A stretch of DNA of 64,000 nucleotides from Prostheceraeus crozeri (lineage: Eukaryota > Platyhelminthes > Polycladida > Euryleptidae): NCBI GenBank assembly GCA_907163375.1, contig CAJQUW010007129.1, positions 186,001-250,000 of the forward strand, given 5' to 3'. The notes under the pieces are model-generated. The model saw only the letters and a program-made list of their open reading frames with translations, was not told the DNA's origin and searched no databases. The translations under genes were made by a program, and so were the position numbers. Positions 12,884 to 26,397 of the stretch are shown one piece after another. Within the stretch, counting starts at the first letter, position 1; the number at the start of each line of letters is the position of its first letter.

Positions 12884-14387
12884 TGCTAGCTGACATCGTT
12901 GGTTTCTACCAGTGCGCCCATTTATTTTATATTATAATCTTCAAATTGAAATGCGCGACATGACGAAATTTATCAAAAAACTAGTTTCGTAAGTTTGAGA
13001 TGACATGTTTGGTATTCCATCAATAACCTTTATAACTTTCCATCACATATTTTGCATTCAACTATAACTAGATCTTAAAACTCCGTGGCATTGAAGTGAA
13101 ATACTTGAATTTATGATCTGTTGTTGGCAAAGTCGAGTTTATATGCAAACAGCATTAGAAGCAGCGTCAAGGACATCTTGAGGTTGTTGGGGCCACCATT
13201 GAGATAATGGTGACTTCAAGGCTATATCCTATAGCGTGAGAAATTGATAAATCTATCGTTGATACTGAACATTATATAATGTGGATACAATCACATTGAT
13301 GCATCAAATATCAAGATATTGTTAATTTTCAAAAATGAACTCGAGATTTATGAAATGAAATTGCAACTCTTCATCATTCATGCAAGCGCAAGTGAATTGC
13401 AAAAGGAAATATCGATAGCAGTTTGTCTTGATAATGAAGTTAATCCGCTCTTGTGGAAATCGTGAACCACGCTCATGCAAGGTGGCAGAATAACCCATAT
13501 TTTCTAATTGCATATCATAAATAATTCTCCAATCCTAATATACACGAAGTGTCTATCAGATTAATTGTTAAAATACACTTTTCAAACAGGATCCTAGTAA
13601 TGTGACGTGTGTATAATGCATAGACACGATTTCGATAAGACCTCGACTTCTATCAAAAGCCATGGGGCTCCTCCCTTGACAAAGTTTTGATTGAAATCGA
13701 AATTCTGATGATTCTGTATGGGGTATAATCAATGACTATAAATTTGGATAATGAATGATTAAATCCCTCAAAGATGGTGGATCAATAAAAATAAATGAAT
13801 AGATTGACTGTCAAATGAATTTCGTTTCACTTGTTGATACATAAATAGGCCTATATAAAATCAGAATTAATACTGCCACGGAGTAGTTAGTCGATGACCT
13901 ACATAATTAAATATAGCCGAAAATATGGTGGGCCTACTTCTCCATTGTCTTGCTAGGATGCCACGCCATCACTCTTCTATAATCACCAGAATATCCATTG
14001 TATGGACGTAAAATTCATGCAATCAAATGCTCGGTATTCTGATGGAAAATCAAATTTAAAATGCGTTTGATTAATTTTGCAGCGATTATGTATTTCATAT
14101 TTCAAGGTGCATGTGGCATTCAAAATTTTACTTTAGCGAACGCACACATAGCTTTTCTTGAATCTGATGCCTCTTTAGTAGCTACATCATCAATACCAAG
14201 ACAAAATTCCCAATAGCACTATTTCATATTACTGAACTGAATACATCGGATTATGTGAAATTGATGAGCTATGATGTCGTCAGCGCTGTCATAAGTAAAC
14301 TTATTCACTGTATTGACTGTATTTAAGTTACTCTAAATTGTGAAATGCCAAAAATTTGGAAGTAGTTACCTTTGGTGTTGCCCTTAC
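12884..14387. other. intron sequence, nothing recognised
   Basis: AT-rich sequence between the LINE and the RRM2 exon. No coding or repeat signal found. Confidence 0.6.
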
Positions 14388-14516
14388 CTTTGCTGGAGCC
14401 ACCTTGATCTCGAAGTATAGTACATTCTTCGATGACTCCGAAAGGTTCAAATAGCCGTCGTATATCTTCTTCGGTTTGTTGCTTGCTCAACATACCAACA
14501 AAAAGCTTTCTTTCTT
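14388..14516 (-). CDS. CELF-like gene, RRM2 first exon (129 nt)
   Basis: On the minus strand the acceptor is TTTGATTTTCCAG (ending forward 14517) and the donor is AAAG|gtaaggg. The exon reads [17 protein letters not shown], then [20 protein letters not shown]2 is LFVGML. This is the start of RRM2 in CELF proteins, where it follows the linker after RRM1. It starts in phase 1 (AA completes a codon opened by G) and ends in phase 1, matching GT|TGT of the next exon. A second in-frame donor lies 18 nt further on (forward 14369 downward, AAAG|gtaact) and would add six residues, KGNTKG. I found no RRM1 exon in the 10.6 kb upstream. Confidence 0.93.
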
Positions 14517-17500
14517 CTGGAAAATCAAACATATTCTATTGCAGAGAACCTACGTTTACATTATGTGTATTAATCACTACTTCTATTTGAAATTGAATTT
14601 TTTCTTTAAAGTTAACTTAACTTCGTGTCACAAGTATTTGAAATCTAAATAGGTTTTCTACAACCATGTTTAATGGTCTTCCGTTTACACTGAAGAAAGT
14701 TAAAAAGATGAGTGACTGTAAATCACATTGCATGAATCATGATAATTATGTAAACATTACAGTTATTCATTGAGGATTCTACATCGCTTCATTGCCATCA
14801 ATTTCTCATTTAATTCATTTGTTTATCTTGCAAATATGTGCTTCTTCACTATGACTTCAATCAAATTGTCACATAACCCGAATTGGCAATTCCCCTATTT
14901 TGTTCAAAGCATCTATCATTCTATTTCAGAAATCCGAAGATACCAATCACATTTCGCCAAAATTACAAACTGATTGATTTCATTTGAATTTCGATTCTGT
15001 AGTTCTATCAACTACAAAAGCATTTTTGCATTCTATTCGGCTCTATATTATCTTAGCTTTAAAAGCTGCCATGATTCTTTGCAGCAAAGTTTCTCTTAGA
15101 TATTTCCTGTATCAGATCATCGTTGCTATAAAGCAATTATCACTACCACTCACTAGCTTTTAGTTTTTGAGAATGTCACTTTATTGCTATTCCAAACAGA
15201 TTTTTTTTCATTACGGACATTATTCAATGTGCTCTTAATTTGTATCTTAATGTGCATTTTTGGGATGCCAATTGTATAATACTTCTTAATATCAAACAGA
15301 CGATAGCATCATATGTTCAAGCGAAATGTTAGTATAAACTAAGTTCAAACGAATGTACAGTTACATTGATGACGCAATTGAAAGTAGCGCTTAGACAGGA
15401 AATTCAGACTTAATGAAACAAAAAAGTTCTTATGCATTAAGAATTCATGTATCCATGGTTGCCTTGTGATATACAACTTATCTCTCATTCCTTCATCATA
15501 GATGCATATTAGTTAACATGAAATTTTGAGACATTCTTTATGCAAGAATCTATTGACAAACTCTTTCTTCTCTTTCATAAAATAGATCAAAACTCAGACG
15601 AGGTGACCTCGAATATCATTGGATATAAATCAGAATAGAACAGGAACATAACACTGTGGAAAAAAGCTTTTATCATCACAGTTCTCAAAAAGAGAAGAAT
15701 CTCTAAATAATATTTCTTTAACTTAAAAGAACATGATTCAATCACTCTCTTTCGATAGCTCTGGAATCTGCTTTGCTAATAAGAAACGGTGGAGTAATTT
15801 TCGGATTTGGTATTTCAAAGTTCTTGCATGAAATTTGATTAACAATTTCTATCCCTAGGATAAGAATTAGAATTCTATAAACGGATTATTCCAGAGGTTC
15901 GACTTTGCATAAAATTTAATATTCCGTCCTCACCGACCTAATTCTGAGTCACACGGACAAACAGAGTTTTTGCGTTCATGTTGATTCCAAATTCCTCTGT
16001 TATCACCTTATGTTTTTTCAAGCTTCAGTTTCAAGCTTTTTCGCTTTTGAATGTTGATAAATTGTAAAGAGAACGTAAGAAATTCGAATAGAATAAAAAT
16101 TCTATCATTCTTCAAGTTCTTGAACATTGATCGTTATAAGATAGCACACACGCTATAGATTTATCAAGGTTAAAATTTCAAGCTCTAGCAAACTGCTGAC
16201 CGCTTGGAAAAAATGTCCTAACGAGTTATTATGACAAGCAATACGATATTATGTAGTTTTTAATTTTTGATTAGTAATAAGTAATTCTTATAAAAGATCG
16301 CATCGGAATTTTTAGAGCTAATAGCAAACATGGATCATAATACAAAGAAGATTGAATTGTTAACTGAGTCATTTTCCATGCGTTAAATATGACAGCATTT
16401 TCCTCCGAAAAAAAGAATGCGAAGAATTAATCATTAAGTCTATGATTTATCAATTACCATAGAAATATTGCTAGAAGTTACCTTCTCAGGTAGTTTGTTA
16501 CCTAATCACGAAACTGACTGTGTCTACATTATCCCTTTTCAGTGGCCATTAATGTTGTTGTTAGCTCTGTATACTAATCATTATATGCACATCTAGTATT
16601 TCCATCAGATAGGTTGAATAGTCACAATAATTGGTCCTTTGACTACTACCAAAATGTTTAGTCAGTAGAATTGCGTCACATGATAACTTGAATTGCCAAT
16701 ATTTTGATTTCGGCGATGATAAAAATAGATCAATAAGATGGATTTATGCATCAATGGATTTAAGACATTATACAAAATGAAAAATGAAACTAAAAATCTT
16801 GAATTACTTCTTAAATTATCGATCAATAAGAACATTAATTGTAAAATATTAAAAATTCTAACAACAACTGAATCAAAAAATTGTTTGTTTATACCGCAAA
16901 TCATTTTGAAAAGTAGTTCAATTATTAAGAATCGTACAGAATTGTTGGAATGAATTTTTTAATGCAAGTCTGGAGATGCTGCGCTATTATTGATATTTAA
17001 TTAGATGAATTAAAGAGAAATTTTATTGAAACTGGAATTTAACATATTAAAATTGAAGTACATGTATGTAGACAAAAGAATGCATAAAATACATCAAGCG
17101 TGGGCTAAGTCGATGAAAAGATTGAAAATTACGATACGAATGAATTAAAGAAAATTTGAAAATGGAAATTTTGGTCAACTTCGAAGTTATCTAGGAGACA
17201 TTATGGGACATGAAAGGTTGATAGTTCACAGGCAACCACTTTTACTGTTGATTGCAAAGTTGCCGCTACGATCGGCTGGTAATTGAAGTCTAACAGTGCT
17301 CCGTCACTGCAATGTTTTTTAAGCATCAACTTCAAAGTTTCGACTATCTAAGTTGAAATTAAGGAGTGAATAAAATTACAGATTCTCAACAATAATGAAA
17401 ATTTAAAATTCTAAGAACTTGAAGCATCCACTCCTTCAAACAACAGACACATCAGATTTCGCAAATTTAAATACAAATACATGAATGACAACACCAATCG

Positions 17501-20339
17501 GCGTTAATACCATGAAGGTATATTGATTGTCCACCATCCAAAAACTCAATTGGAACTGCCATCAATTCATTTTCCCATTCGCAATTCCGATGAAAATTTG
17601 TAGTCCATTTCGCTCATTTCCACTTGTCTGTCGCATTATCAAAAGAAGACGAGACAGTTTGGAAGGCATATCGTGCATGAATTAGAAACAATAAGTATAT
17701 ACCAAACACCAACAAGCAAAGAGAATATCGTTGACAAGAAACTACGACATGATAAATATCTATATAGAAAAAATATTGTGATCACATCATAGCAGCTATG
17801 TGTTCTAAAGTGCAACAATATCCGTGTTCAAATAAAAACACAGGTGATTCAATTCAAATTAAGAGAACGGATCATCATAGATTGACATGAGTAGTTTGTT
17901 ACTATATCTTAATTTTGCACCTATGCATGTTATCGTGAATTTGGATTGTCAATTTTTCGAAGATGTTAACTTCCAAATAAAAGGATTTCATAAAAACCCA
18001 ACGTTGCAATGTTTACACTACATCATCTGTAGTCAATGAAACCCTTCATCAAAAACTACAATTCAGATAAATACTTAAATTTCGATAGAATCTTTTAATG
18101 ACGGCAATTAAACAATTGAATCTGATCAGGTGTCGCTTAGTGCTGCGCTATCGCAATAAGAATTTTGCATCATGCTGACATATTTAATTTGTCTACAACT
18201 TCCACATATTATTGAGTGCGTTAAAAGCTCTCAAATAATGTTTGTTGGAGAGCTATAGCAGCTACCTACAATGGAGTTAGTCTCATCTTTTCTTGCTCAC
18301 CACCAGTGGGAACCGAGTCGGAACCTTGATTTTCAATCTCAAGGCCCTACCCGCGGCTCGTCTAATTCAAATTTAGCAACCATTTGAATGAAGTTGTAAT
18401 TTATGCTTGAATAATCAATTATATATTTCAGGATTCACTCAAGATGTTTTATTGTTCAGAATAAAGGGATAATGACTATTTATCAAGTCATATGTATGGC
18501 CATCAACTAAATGCACTTTTTGATGAATGAAATGCACAATAATTTGAGCTACATGCAAGCAAACGCGTGCATGATGACTCACGACCTCAAAAAAAAAATT
18601 GGCGTGTTGTGAAAACTTATCCCGACAATAAAATGCTAAGAAACTCATGGCATGGCTTTTCAAAATTTGTCCTGTGCAGAAACCGCTAGTCTTTGAATCA
18701 ATTGATAGAATCACTCTTATGGAGGCTCCTATTATCTTAGCCTTCAATGTCTAATGATATTAGTGCTCGTCATAATTGGTAAGACTGACCCCTTTATCCA
18801 AGCTCAGGCCCGGTTTCCACTCTACTGGCCACTGTGTATGTGTATTATTATGCGGAATAAAATGGTAAAAATGACATTCACATGAGGAGAGACTCACTGT
18901 ACTAATGTATTTCCGTAGCTAATGACTGTTTATTCATTGTAAAATTTATCTATAATAGCTCTCTCTTTTTCGCTACTGACTTCTTCTAAGTAGATTAAAT
19001 CGTCGAATCAAAATTAAATGCGTTCAGGCTGTTGGAATTCTGAACAATCAGTTATTGAAAAAAAGTTGCGATATGAACTCGAAGAGATGAATACAAAAGA
19101 TTTCATTAATCATGCACGAACATTACTCATTTCCCGGCCTATGTTTGATCTTATTAGTGCTATCATTTGCAACCATGATTCGTAGCAACTTATTAATTTA
19201 AGGGATATTTTCGTCACCTATCGTTAAAATTGCCTACCGCTCAATGTATAAACACTCTTCTTATAACAACACTTCTTATATAACACTTAAAATAATTCTT
19301 ATACTGATTGTAATAGGACATTAAATGTCTACCAGCATACATAGTTTTTTAATCTATTAATAGATATTTATTCCTCCTCTTTCTGCTATCACCTGTTAGC
19401 ATGGTGAGAATGAATGTTGGTCCACTTTGTTCTAAAAAATCGCGCCTTCGTTTACTTAGGAATCTGTGAGTACAAGAAACAGGTAATCGACCTAAGTCAT
19501 CAAATTTTTACAAATTGCGAATGTGAAATGTTGAATGAAACGATTGCAGTAGAACTTCAGTTCTTAGAAGTGACTCCTTCTAAGGTTATATAACTACAGA
19601 CAGAAAAGCTGAGTACAGACATGCAGCTGTAGTGACATGTTTTAAGTATTCTGTTATTCATTCAGGTATTCAAAAAACTACATCTCATATGTTAAAAACC
19701 AGCTCAATTATAGCTTATAATTGTTCTGCATTATGGACAAAGGTGAATGCGAGTTTATGCGACAAAAGTCACTAAGATGTTTCAGTTTGATAATTGGTCC
19801 GAAACCTTTTGGTTGATAAATGTACATCAATACCATTTCGCATACTTCTACAATATTTATTGATTGATAGAGAAATCTATTTATCGAATTCTGTACATGA
19901 AGGCTGAACATCGCTTGCAAAACACTTCCTCGCATCGAAATCATTGCACCTTCAATTGAATTTCAAAGAGTAATTTCTTATTTTTAAAGACGAATGTAAG
20001 CATAACTAAAGTCTATGCAAGCAATGCTTTGTGATTCGAAGAAATCCCCTATTATTTTTATGTTTAACTCCCTACTTGTGCAACTTATCTTCTTCGATTA
20101 ATCACCATATTTTCATTAGTTACAGTGATTTTCTAAACCTGTACAACTTTAGACGAGTACATTATTAAGCAAAATGGGTTCGCATTGAAAATTTTGAAAG
20201 GGTCCGCATCGATTGGCCTGGAAAGTCTCTATACAGTATAGTGGGTTTTTCGTAATTGCTCTGTGTTTCTGTGTCCAGCTGCTACTTTTTTGTTCAATTT
20301 CTGTATGTCAAAGGACCACTTTCCTATGTGATTCAAGCA
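14517..20339. other. large intron, left half, nothing recognised
   Basis: About 5.8 kb of AT-rich DNA. I looked on the minus strand for RRM1 (IKLFVGQIP, GCAFLTYC, MNRPIQVKPAD) and did not find it. Two slightly GC-richer patches (about 18300-18360 and 18780-18840) could be SINE debris but have no clear promoter boxes. Confidence 0.5.
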
Positions 20340-21522
20340 AGCCAATATTATTCCTTTTCCTAAATGTACTTGAATTTTAGGCCTATATCTCTTGAACCCT
20401 TCCCATCAAAAATTTTTGAGAAACTTGTTGTTCGGAAGTTTATTATTCCTATCATTAAAGAGATGATTGATGTCAGTCAGCTTGCGTATATCCCTTGTCC
20501 CGGAGCGGGTACAACCTGTGCGCTCGTTCGGAAATACTGAAGTTCTGGAGTTCTGAATTTTAGAATTTCTGGATTCTAGCTCGGTTGCTGTTCGCTACGT
20601 ATCCACAGATTTTTCAAAGCCTTCGATAGATTAATTCACCATAACATTCTGTCGCCATGCGTTCGTTTTGACTTTCCTACATTTTTGATAAACTTGATAG
20701 CAAATTTTCTTTCTGATAGAAAGTAAAGAGTTTGTATTGGTGATCAATTGTCTGCTTTGTCTAGTGTTTCTATTGTTCGCTTTGGATAGCTTGTCTCCCA
20801 TTTGTCGCAATTCGATTATATATCAAGCATGCTAATAATGTATCTGTCCTCCATTTTGTTCGCAATGTTTGTGATGATCAAATAAGAACTGAGCTAGATC
20901 ACATCTTTTGCTGGTCTGATATCGCTAACTTTACGATTAACATCAGTAAATGTAGTCATGAACATTGTCACAAGGAGGGATATGACCTTACCGGATATTT
21001 GCCTGCCTGATGGTCATTTTATGTTGGAGGAAGTGGACAGTCTTTCTTTTATTGGCGCTACCTTGTGTGGAAATATGAAATGGACACTTCATATTGATGA
21101 CGTTGTAAAAAAAAGCTTGTAAGCGACTTTACATTTTGATAAATTTGAGGAGAGCCGGCTGTCCTCAGAAACTCATCCTTGATTCTTACTCGTCTTTGAT
21201 AAGACCGGTTTTATTGTACTAGTTTCCTGTATGATGTAATGCACCGGAATACCTCTTACATAAATTGTCAGTTTTGGAATGCAGAGCTTTGCGTATTGCT
21301 GGTGCCAACACTAACCAATCTCCCTCTCTTTTGACTGTTGCTGAAAATACATGTGTAAAATTGATGCGTGCTATTGTTAAGCATGACGACCATTTACTAC
21401 GTGGCTTGTTTAATACTCGGCATGCAGGACATACTCGGATTACCCAGTTCTTGATCGTTCGTTTTGGACGAACGACCCGCTTCAGCCAATCTTTTGTAAA
21501 GTATTGTAAATTTGTTACTTGA
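20340..21522 (+). pseudogene. decayed LINE reverse transcriptase fragment
   Basis: Scattered frames on the plus strand keep RT wording. Near 20380 the frame reads like FRPISLLNP and then SKIFEKLVVRKFIIP. Next comes VSQLAYIPCPGAGTTCAL, matching the start of the RT palm in many invertebrate LINEs. The last frame, 21265-21522, reads MSVLECRALRIAGAN and ends TTRFSQSFVKYCK, a C-terminal end typical of these LINEs. The middle is shot through with stops and small indels, so this is much older than the LINE at 9.7 kb and from a different family. It lies antisense to the CELF-like gene. Confidence 0.7.
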
Positions 21523-21764
21523 TATCTGTATCATTATGTACACGTAATATGTCTGTATTTTGTAACTTGCATGCTTCCACCGACTTACCAAGTGAATTTA
21601 AAAAATTATTATTCATTCATATTGTTACTACGGATATGAAATGGAAATTTTTCTGGAAATTTTTCTGGAAATTTTTCCGGTAATTTTTCCGGAAAAATAT
21701 AATATTTTTCCACTTGTAATTTTTCCGTTCAATTTCTGTATTTTGATGAATCACAAAATCAAGT

Positions 21765-21826
21765 ATATGCAGTCGTATGATACAAAACGCAATGTTGTTA
21801 TTCTTTTGTATCATACGACTGCATAT
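21765..21826. repeat. perfect 23-bp inverted repeat (hairpin), 16-nt loop
   Basis: Arms 21765-21787 and 21804-21826 are exact reverse complements (ATATGCAGTCGTATG and onward). It ends 14 bases before the left end of the MITE at 21841. Confidence 0.9.
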
Positions 21827-21840
21827 GACAGCCATCACTA

Positions 21841-22286
21841 GACGAAATACTTGCTAAGTCTTACTAAGTCTGATCAGATTCTTGCAAAGTCTGATAAGAA
21901 CTTATTTTATTTAAGATCTTACATTTCCTGACCAGAAAGTACCAGACTTACTAAGTCTTATATTTTGCAAAATAAGATCTTTTCAGATCTTACCAGCTGA
22001 TAATTGAAATTAAGAAAAGTGAACTGAAATTTAAAACTTGAAGTCCGATTACAGTGCAAAGATCAGACGATGTCAATGGTTTTAGTTCTTAAATGATCTT
22101 GCTGGAACATCAGTGCAGTAGAGAAACGCAAAATATAAGACTTTTTTCTATTCAAAAGATTTCTAAAAATCACAAATAAGATATAATCAGATCTGATCAG
22201 ATTTGCTAATAAGACTTAGCACGACTGGTACTTTCTGGTCAGAATTTGTAAGATTTCCTTAATAAGATTAAGTAAGTCATTTCGTC
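21841..22286. mobile_element. 446-bp MITE with TA target duplication
   Basis: Both ends read GACGAAAT inward and are flanked by TA (21839-21840 and 22287-22288), as in Tc1/mariner-derived MITEs. Sub-terminal AAGTCTTA/TAAGACTT and TGACCAGAAAGTACCAG motifs recur in inverted order. There is no coding capacity. Confidence 0.7.
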
Positions 22287-23089
22287 TAGAGAAAGGAAGA
22301 GAAATATTTGCTATCATAATAGAGAGCATAATAATGTGTTTATCTGCGAAGTTTAACTAAACGTTTTTATAGTAGCCCTAAATTTTGTAAAATGTTGTAA
22401 TGGTAAATTAAATATTTCAACTTTCATTATCATGAATCATTCTTATTAATTATAAGATTTATAACCGGATAAAAGCGAGAGCCGTCACGCCGTGTAGCCT
22501 ACTATTTCATTAATGGTGTAGCCTACTATGAATCCTCAATGTTGTACTTCTCGAGAATGTCATCTGAAAATATAAACTCTCAGAACAAAGCCTAAAGCTA
22601 AATATTGAATGAGAGCGTGCTGCATTATCAGGGTTTTCAAGTATCGGTAGATTATTTAGGCTTATTCATGTCCAAATCAAAGTCAAAATCATAGAATGCC
22701 TTGATATACTTCTCCCTCATATAGGCCTAATATATTCTTCTCTATTCTTGTCGAGTAAATCTCACGATATATCCGTATTTGTTTAATACTCCTAGTTGTG
22801 TCTTCCCGTATTTGTTTAATTTAAATTAAGCTTAATTTACCAATTTCTTAAATAAAAATTGCACATGTGTTGCTGTACCATAATACTTGTTTCATTCAAA
22901 ATGAGATACCGTATCATTTACCTAATCAACACTATATTGCAAATTTACTTAGATGGAATATTTTTCGTTGACAGGAAATTTTTTTTATTTTTCCATATTT
23001 TTCCAATTTTCCCGGTGATTTTTCCGGAAAAATTACCGGAAAATGTAATTTATATTTTTCCGGTAATTTTTATATCTATACCATGAGTT

Positions 23090-25091
23090 CCGCATCCTAC
23101 AAAGGCCTGTGTTACTAATGTGGTAATGTGTACATGTCGAAAATTAGAAAGGAATTGGAAATAAGTTACAAGCAGTATGAGCAATTCAGCAACTCCTTCT
23201 TCCGGTAGTCAGCTTCAACCCTATACAAATTCATTAATCATTACTATACAAATCACTTTCCGATTACTGCGCCTTCTTCTACCAGCTATCGCATGAAAAA
23301 TATCTTTATGCTGAATGGTTGATGGATGCATCAATTTCTTTGCAGAATGTTTGCAATTATTTAGTGTCAGTCAAATTTTCCATTCTACAGTCATTTGACA
23401 ATTGCTTGCCTCAGGTACTTATCATTTCTATAATTATTTCAATTATTTCCAACACGCATTCAAACAAACTACGGACAGCATTTGTTGTTTTGGACTTTCA
23501 TTTGTAGAAAATAGATATGATAGGAAATTTTATGGAAAGTTGTGTTTTATCAATGTCGTTACATTAGACTTCAAAATAAGATATTTTTCGTTTATGCCTG
23601 GAAATAATCTACAAAGAACTAACCATTCAGAAAATGTATTCAATAATTTTCGACGCTTATTACACGGATCCTTTCATACCCTTATTGCGGACAGTTTCGC
23701 TTAACAATGTATAGCGGTGTTAAAATATAGAAAACAATAATGGCCATGCGATATCCTGTAAGATACATGTACAGCAATGTGAATTCTATGACTTATAAGT
23801 GATGACGAGGAATATCACTTCTTAGTTGTCAGTTCATGTGACTATCTCATTATTCCTATTGATCATTTTTCTACGCACATGCGTGTACTTCAGCGGTAAG
23901 GCCAAAATAGGTCAAATATCATCATCGTAATTCAGGTAATTATTGTAATTCCACTTCAAATGTTATCACTCGTTGTTTCCAATGGCCGGATGATTTGTGG
24001 GAGAGCGATTAGATTCATGATGAGGCAGACTGTTTCACTTTGTGATTCTGGGAAAGAATTACGCAGGCAGAATTGTACTGAATCAATGGCTTATTCATCT
24101 AACTATACAGAAACTGCACCATATTTTAACACATGACTCAGCCATCAATGAACTATAATCAGGCGTTTGTTTCGACTTTGGTTGGCTCCGTTACTTTCAT
24201 TCTCATAATGCTTGACTTCTCATGCTCACATCGCCTTTATTAACTTGCTCCTTTTACAATTTGTCGGACTAACACTTTGCCTTGTTAGTAATTCATGCAA
24301 TGCAGACGATATTATGCAAGAAGTTTGATTCTTTGCTTAAGAAAGGGATTAATAAGTTGCACACGTACACGATGTCAGTGTGTCAATATTTTCGTGATAT
24401 TTTACTACACAGAGACATTAATGCATGACAAAAGTTTGACAAAACGATCAAACACATTGAATAAAAATGCAAAAAGGCAACCGTTTATAGCAGCAAAATG
24501 GGAGATGTTCTATCGATCCTTGGATGCTTGTTCAAGAATGAAGAAGAAAATTAAATGAAATCCAATCACGAAGCTACGTATTGCATCCTTCACAACTATG
24601 TGGTGCGCGTCTTTTCCGTCTCTCAAAATGCACATGTAATTTGGATCTTATTCGCATCTGAAGCGCGTATTTAGACAACTTGTATCTGAAAGTATTGGTT
24701 TACTCCAATTTTACAACATTGAAGTGAATTTTTGCCAGTGAGCAACTTTTCTTGAAGCTGACATTTCAACAGATGTTGAGGATTATTGACATTCTTCGAC
24801 TACATCATCTGGAATCATACTACAACATACTGAAACGTTCTGAACATCTTATTGCATAAATGAATATCTTGAGGTCTAAATTTTTCCATCACGGGTATCT
24901 TGACAACTTGTTAATTGATATTAGCCCCAGATATCTTCAATAAACTAAAAGCAATTCGAAGATATGTTGTTCGAATACTTTAAAACACGCCCAAGATACG
25001 TATCTTCGTGGTTGTTAGATTCAAAGAAACTTAAGAGAAAGAACAGGAACAGGTTGGAAGAGATTAACAGCGATTAGTATATAAAACTCAC
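23090..25091. other. large intron, right end, nothing recognised
   Basis: Between the TTTTTCCGG-rich element and the putative first exon. Open frames such as 23402-23704 and 24295-24558 show no domain. Confidence 0.5.
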
Positions 25092-25173
25092 CCGTCAATT
25101 TGAGTCCTTTGTCGGTACCATTTAACCCAGCGGCCACGGCTAACTGTTTGGTTTGACTATCCAACATCATCAT
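25092..25173 (-). CDS. probable first coding exon of the CELF-like gene (RRM1-less start)
   Basis: On the minus strand three ATG codons in a row open a frame MMMLDSQTKQLAVAAG and onward to GLKLT, ending at a strong donor G|gtgagt (forward 25086-25091). An in-frame TGA lies 24 nt before the first ATG, so translation should start here. The exon has 27 codons plus one base (G). That base plus AA of the exon at 14516 makes Glu, giving [12 protein letters not shown]. The phase therefore fits direct splicing to RRM2. CELF genes often have alternative first exons. What I see is the exon and the phase; the link over 10.6 kb is inferred, and the exon could belong to another gene. Confidence 0.55.
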
Positions 25174-25870
25174 TAGACGTATGAGAAAATATCAACAAGT
25201 TTGTAACAACTAGATAATCCTACCTTAGAGAGGAAGGAGAAGAATTTGACTCTCTTATGAAATCAGATGAAAAAATATAGAAAAATAAGAATTTAATGCT
25301 CACAAATTATCTCAGGGGACAAACAGGGACTGTAAAATTCACGGTACGACGAGTATCACTGGTGTCAAACACAGAAAACACGTAGACACACGAATTCGAA
25401 TGTGGGGATCACAGAAGTAAGACAAACACGCAGTCAGAACACACCGTGAGCGCCCAAATTTGTCAAAAGAGAGAGAGAACAAAACAAAGGAGATTACAAT
25501 GAAATGAGTATTTTCCACCGAAAACAACACGAGATAGAGAGGTAGAAAAAATAGAGGATTTGAAGAGAAGTATAAAGATGGCAAAAGCAACTTCCCAGAG
25601 TCCGCGCACAGCACAACAACGAAGTTGAAACAACGAATTAGGGTGTGTGGAAAGATGAGTGAGTCTTTGCTCACAGCGGCGAGTGGACTGAGGCTGAGTA
25701 GGCTTCCATCCGAGTGTTATACTTGCGTCTGCAATTGGGAACTTGTAATTCTCCTACTCTCTATCTCTATCTTACTGCTTCCATAGGGTTTGAAGCATTG
25801 TCGTGGCTTTTAGCTCTCCTATCGGGAGGGAAGGGAGAATATTAATGGGAGAGATAGAGTAATGTCTGCA
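25174..25870 (-). promoter_or_regulatory. candidate promoter and 5' leader of the minus-strand gene
   Basis: Upstream of the ATG triplet, on the minus strand, the sequence is pyrimidine/GA-rich. It has initiator-like TCAGTCCACTC near 25690, CTCTCT runs and no long open frame. A pyrimidine tract ending CTCTCTAAG (near 25224) could instead be a splice acceptor within the leader. There is no TATA box at a fixed distance. The call rests on position and composition only. Confidence 0.35.
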
Positions 25871-26397
25871 ATGAGCTCTAGCTGTCATACAATGCACGCT
25901 CATACACAAACTCAATGCCAGTTGACGGGATCTCCCAACTCTGCAGCTTTTGTTTGGTTTGTCTGTCTCAGTGTTTCGCGCTATCAATTCTGCGAGGAGA
26001 GAGAAATGATGACTACACGAATTTCTTTCCCAATCGATGTTCATCCACGAATGGACGAGAAACAGTGTGTTGTTCAATGCCAGAGTGTGCAACGAGGGAA
26101 ATATCCGATGTGAGCCATACTCATACTTATTCAGCTACGGGGAAAAGCAATGGATGCGTGAATTTCCACGTGGTAAAATGAGAGACGAGTTTGGCTGCCG
26201 TTGTTTCAAATTCCCAATTGAAGCATCGTTTTCGACGATCGCTATGAGTTATCGCGTGGGAGGCTGCATTGTCGAGGTTCCATATGAAATTCAACTCAAT
26301 CGGACACATGCGCGTGGTTGTACGACCGTGAGATTCAAAGTAAGAAGGAAATGCAACTGAAAGAGAAACATGCTTTCTGGGAGTACAATGGAAACAA
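25871..26397. other. upstream flank, no gene supported
   Basis: Somewhat GC-richer than its surroundings, so several frames overlap on both strands (for example 26037-26360 plus and 26127-26510 minus). None has a recognisable domain. Confidence 0.5.

Larger units (their letters stand above)
21640..23085. mobile_element. probable non-autonomous DNA element with TTTTTCCGG-rich ends
   Basis: The left end (21640-21730) and right end (22975-23080) are both packed with GGAAATTTTTCC and TTTTTCCGG units in inverted arrangement. Outer flanks share GATATGAAA-like and TTTATATC-like sequence. I could not find a convincing target-site duplication, so the exact borders and superfamily are open. No coding sequence lies inside. 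A TA-flanked MITE (21841-22286) and a hairpin (21765-21826) lie within it. Confidence 0.4.

Noticed and set aside
14517-25091. RRM1 exons of the CELF-like gene
   Set aside because: Looked for RNP motifs and MNRPIQVKPAD on the minus strand and found none.
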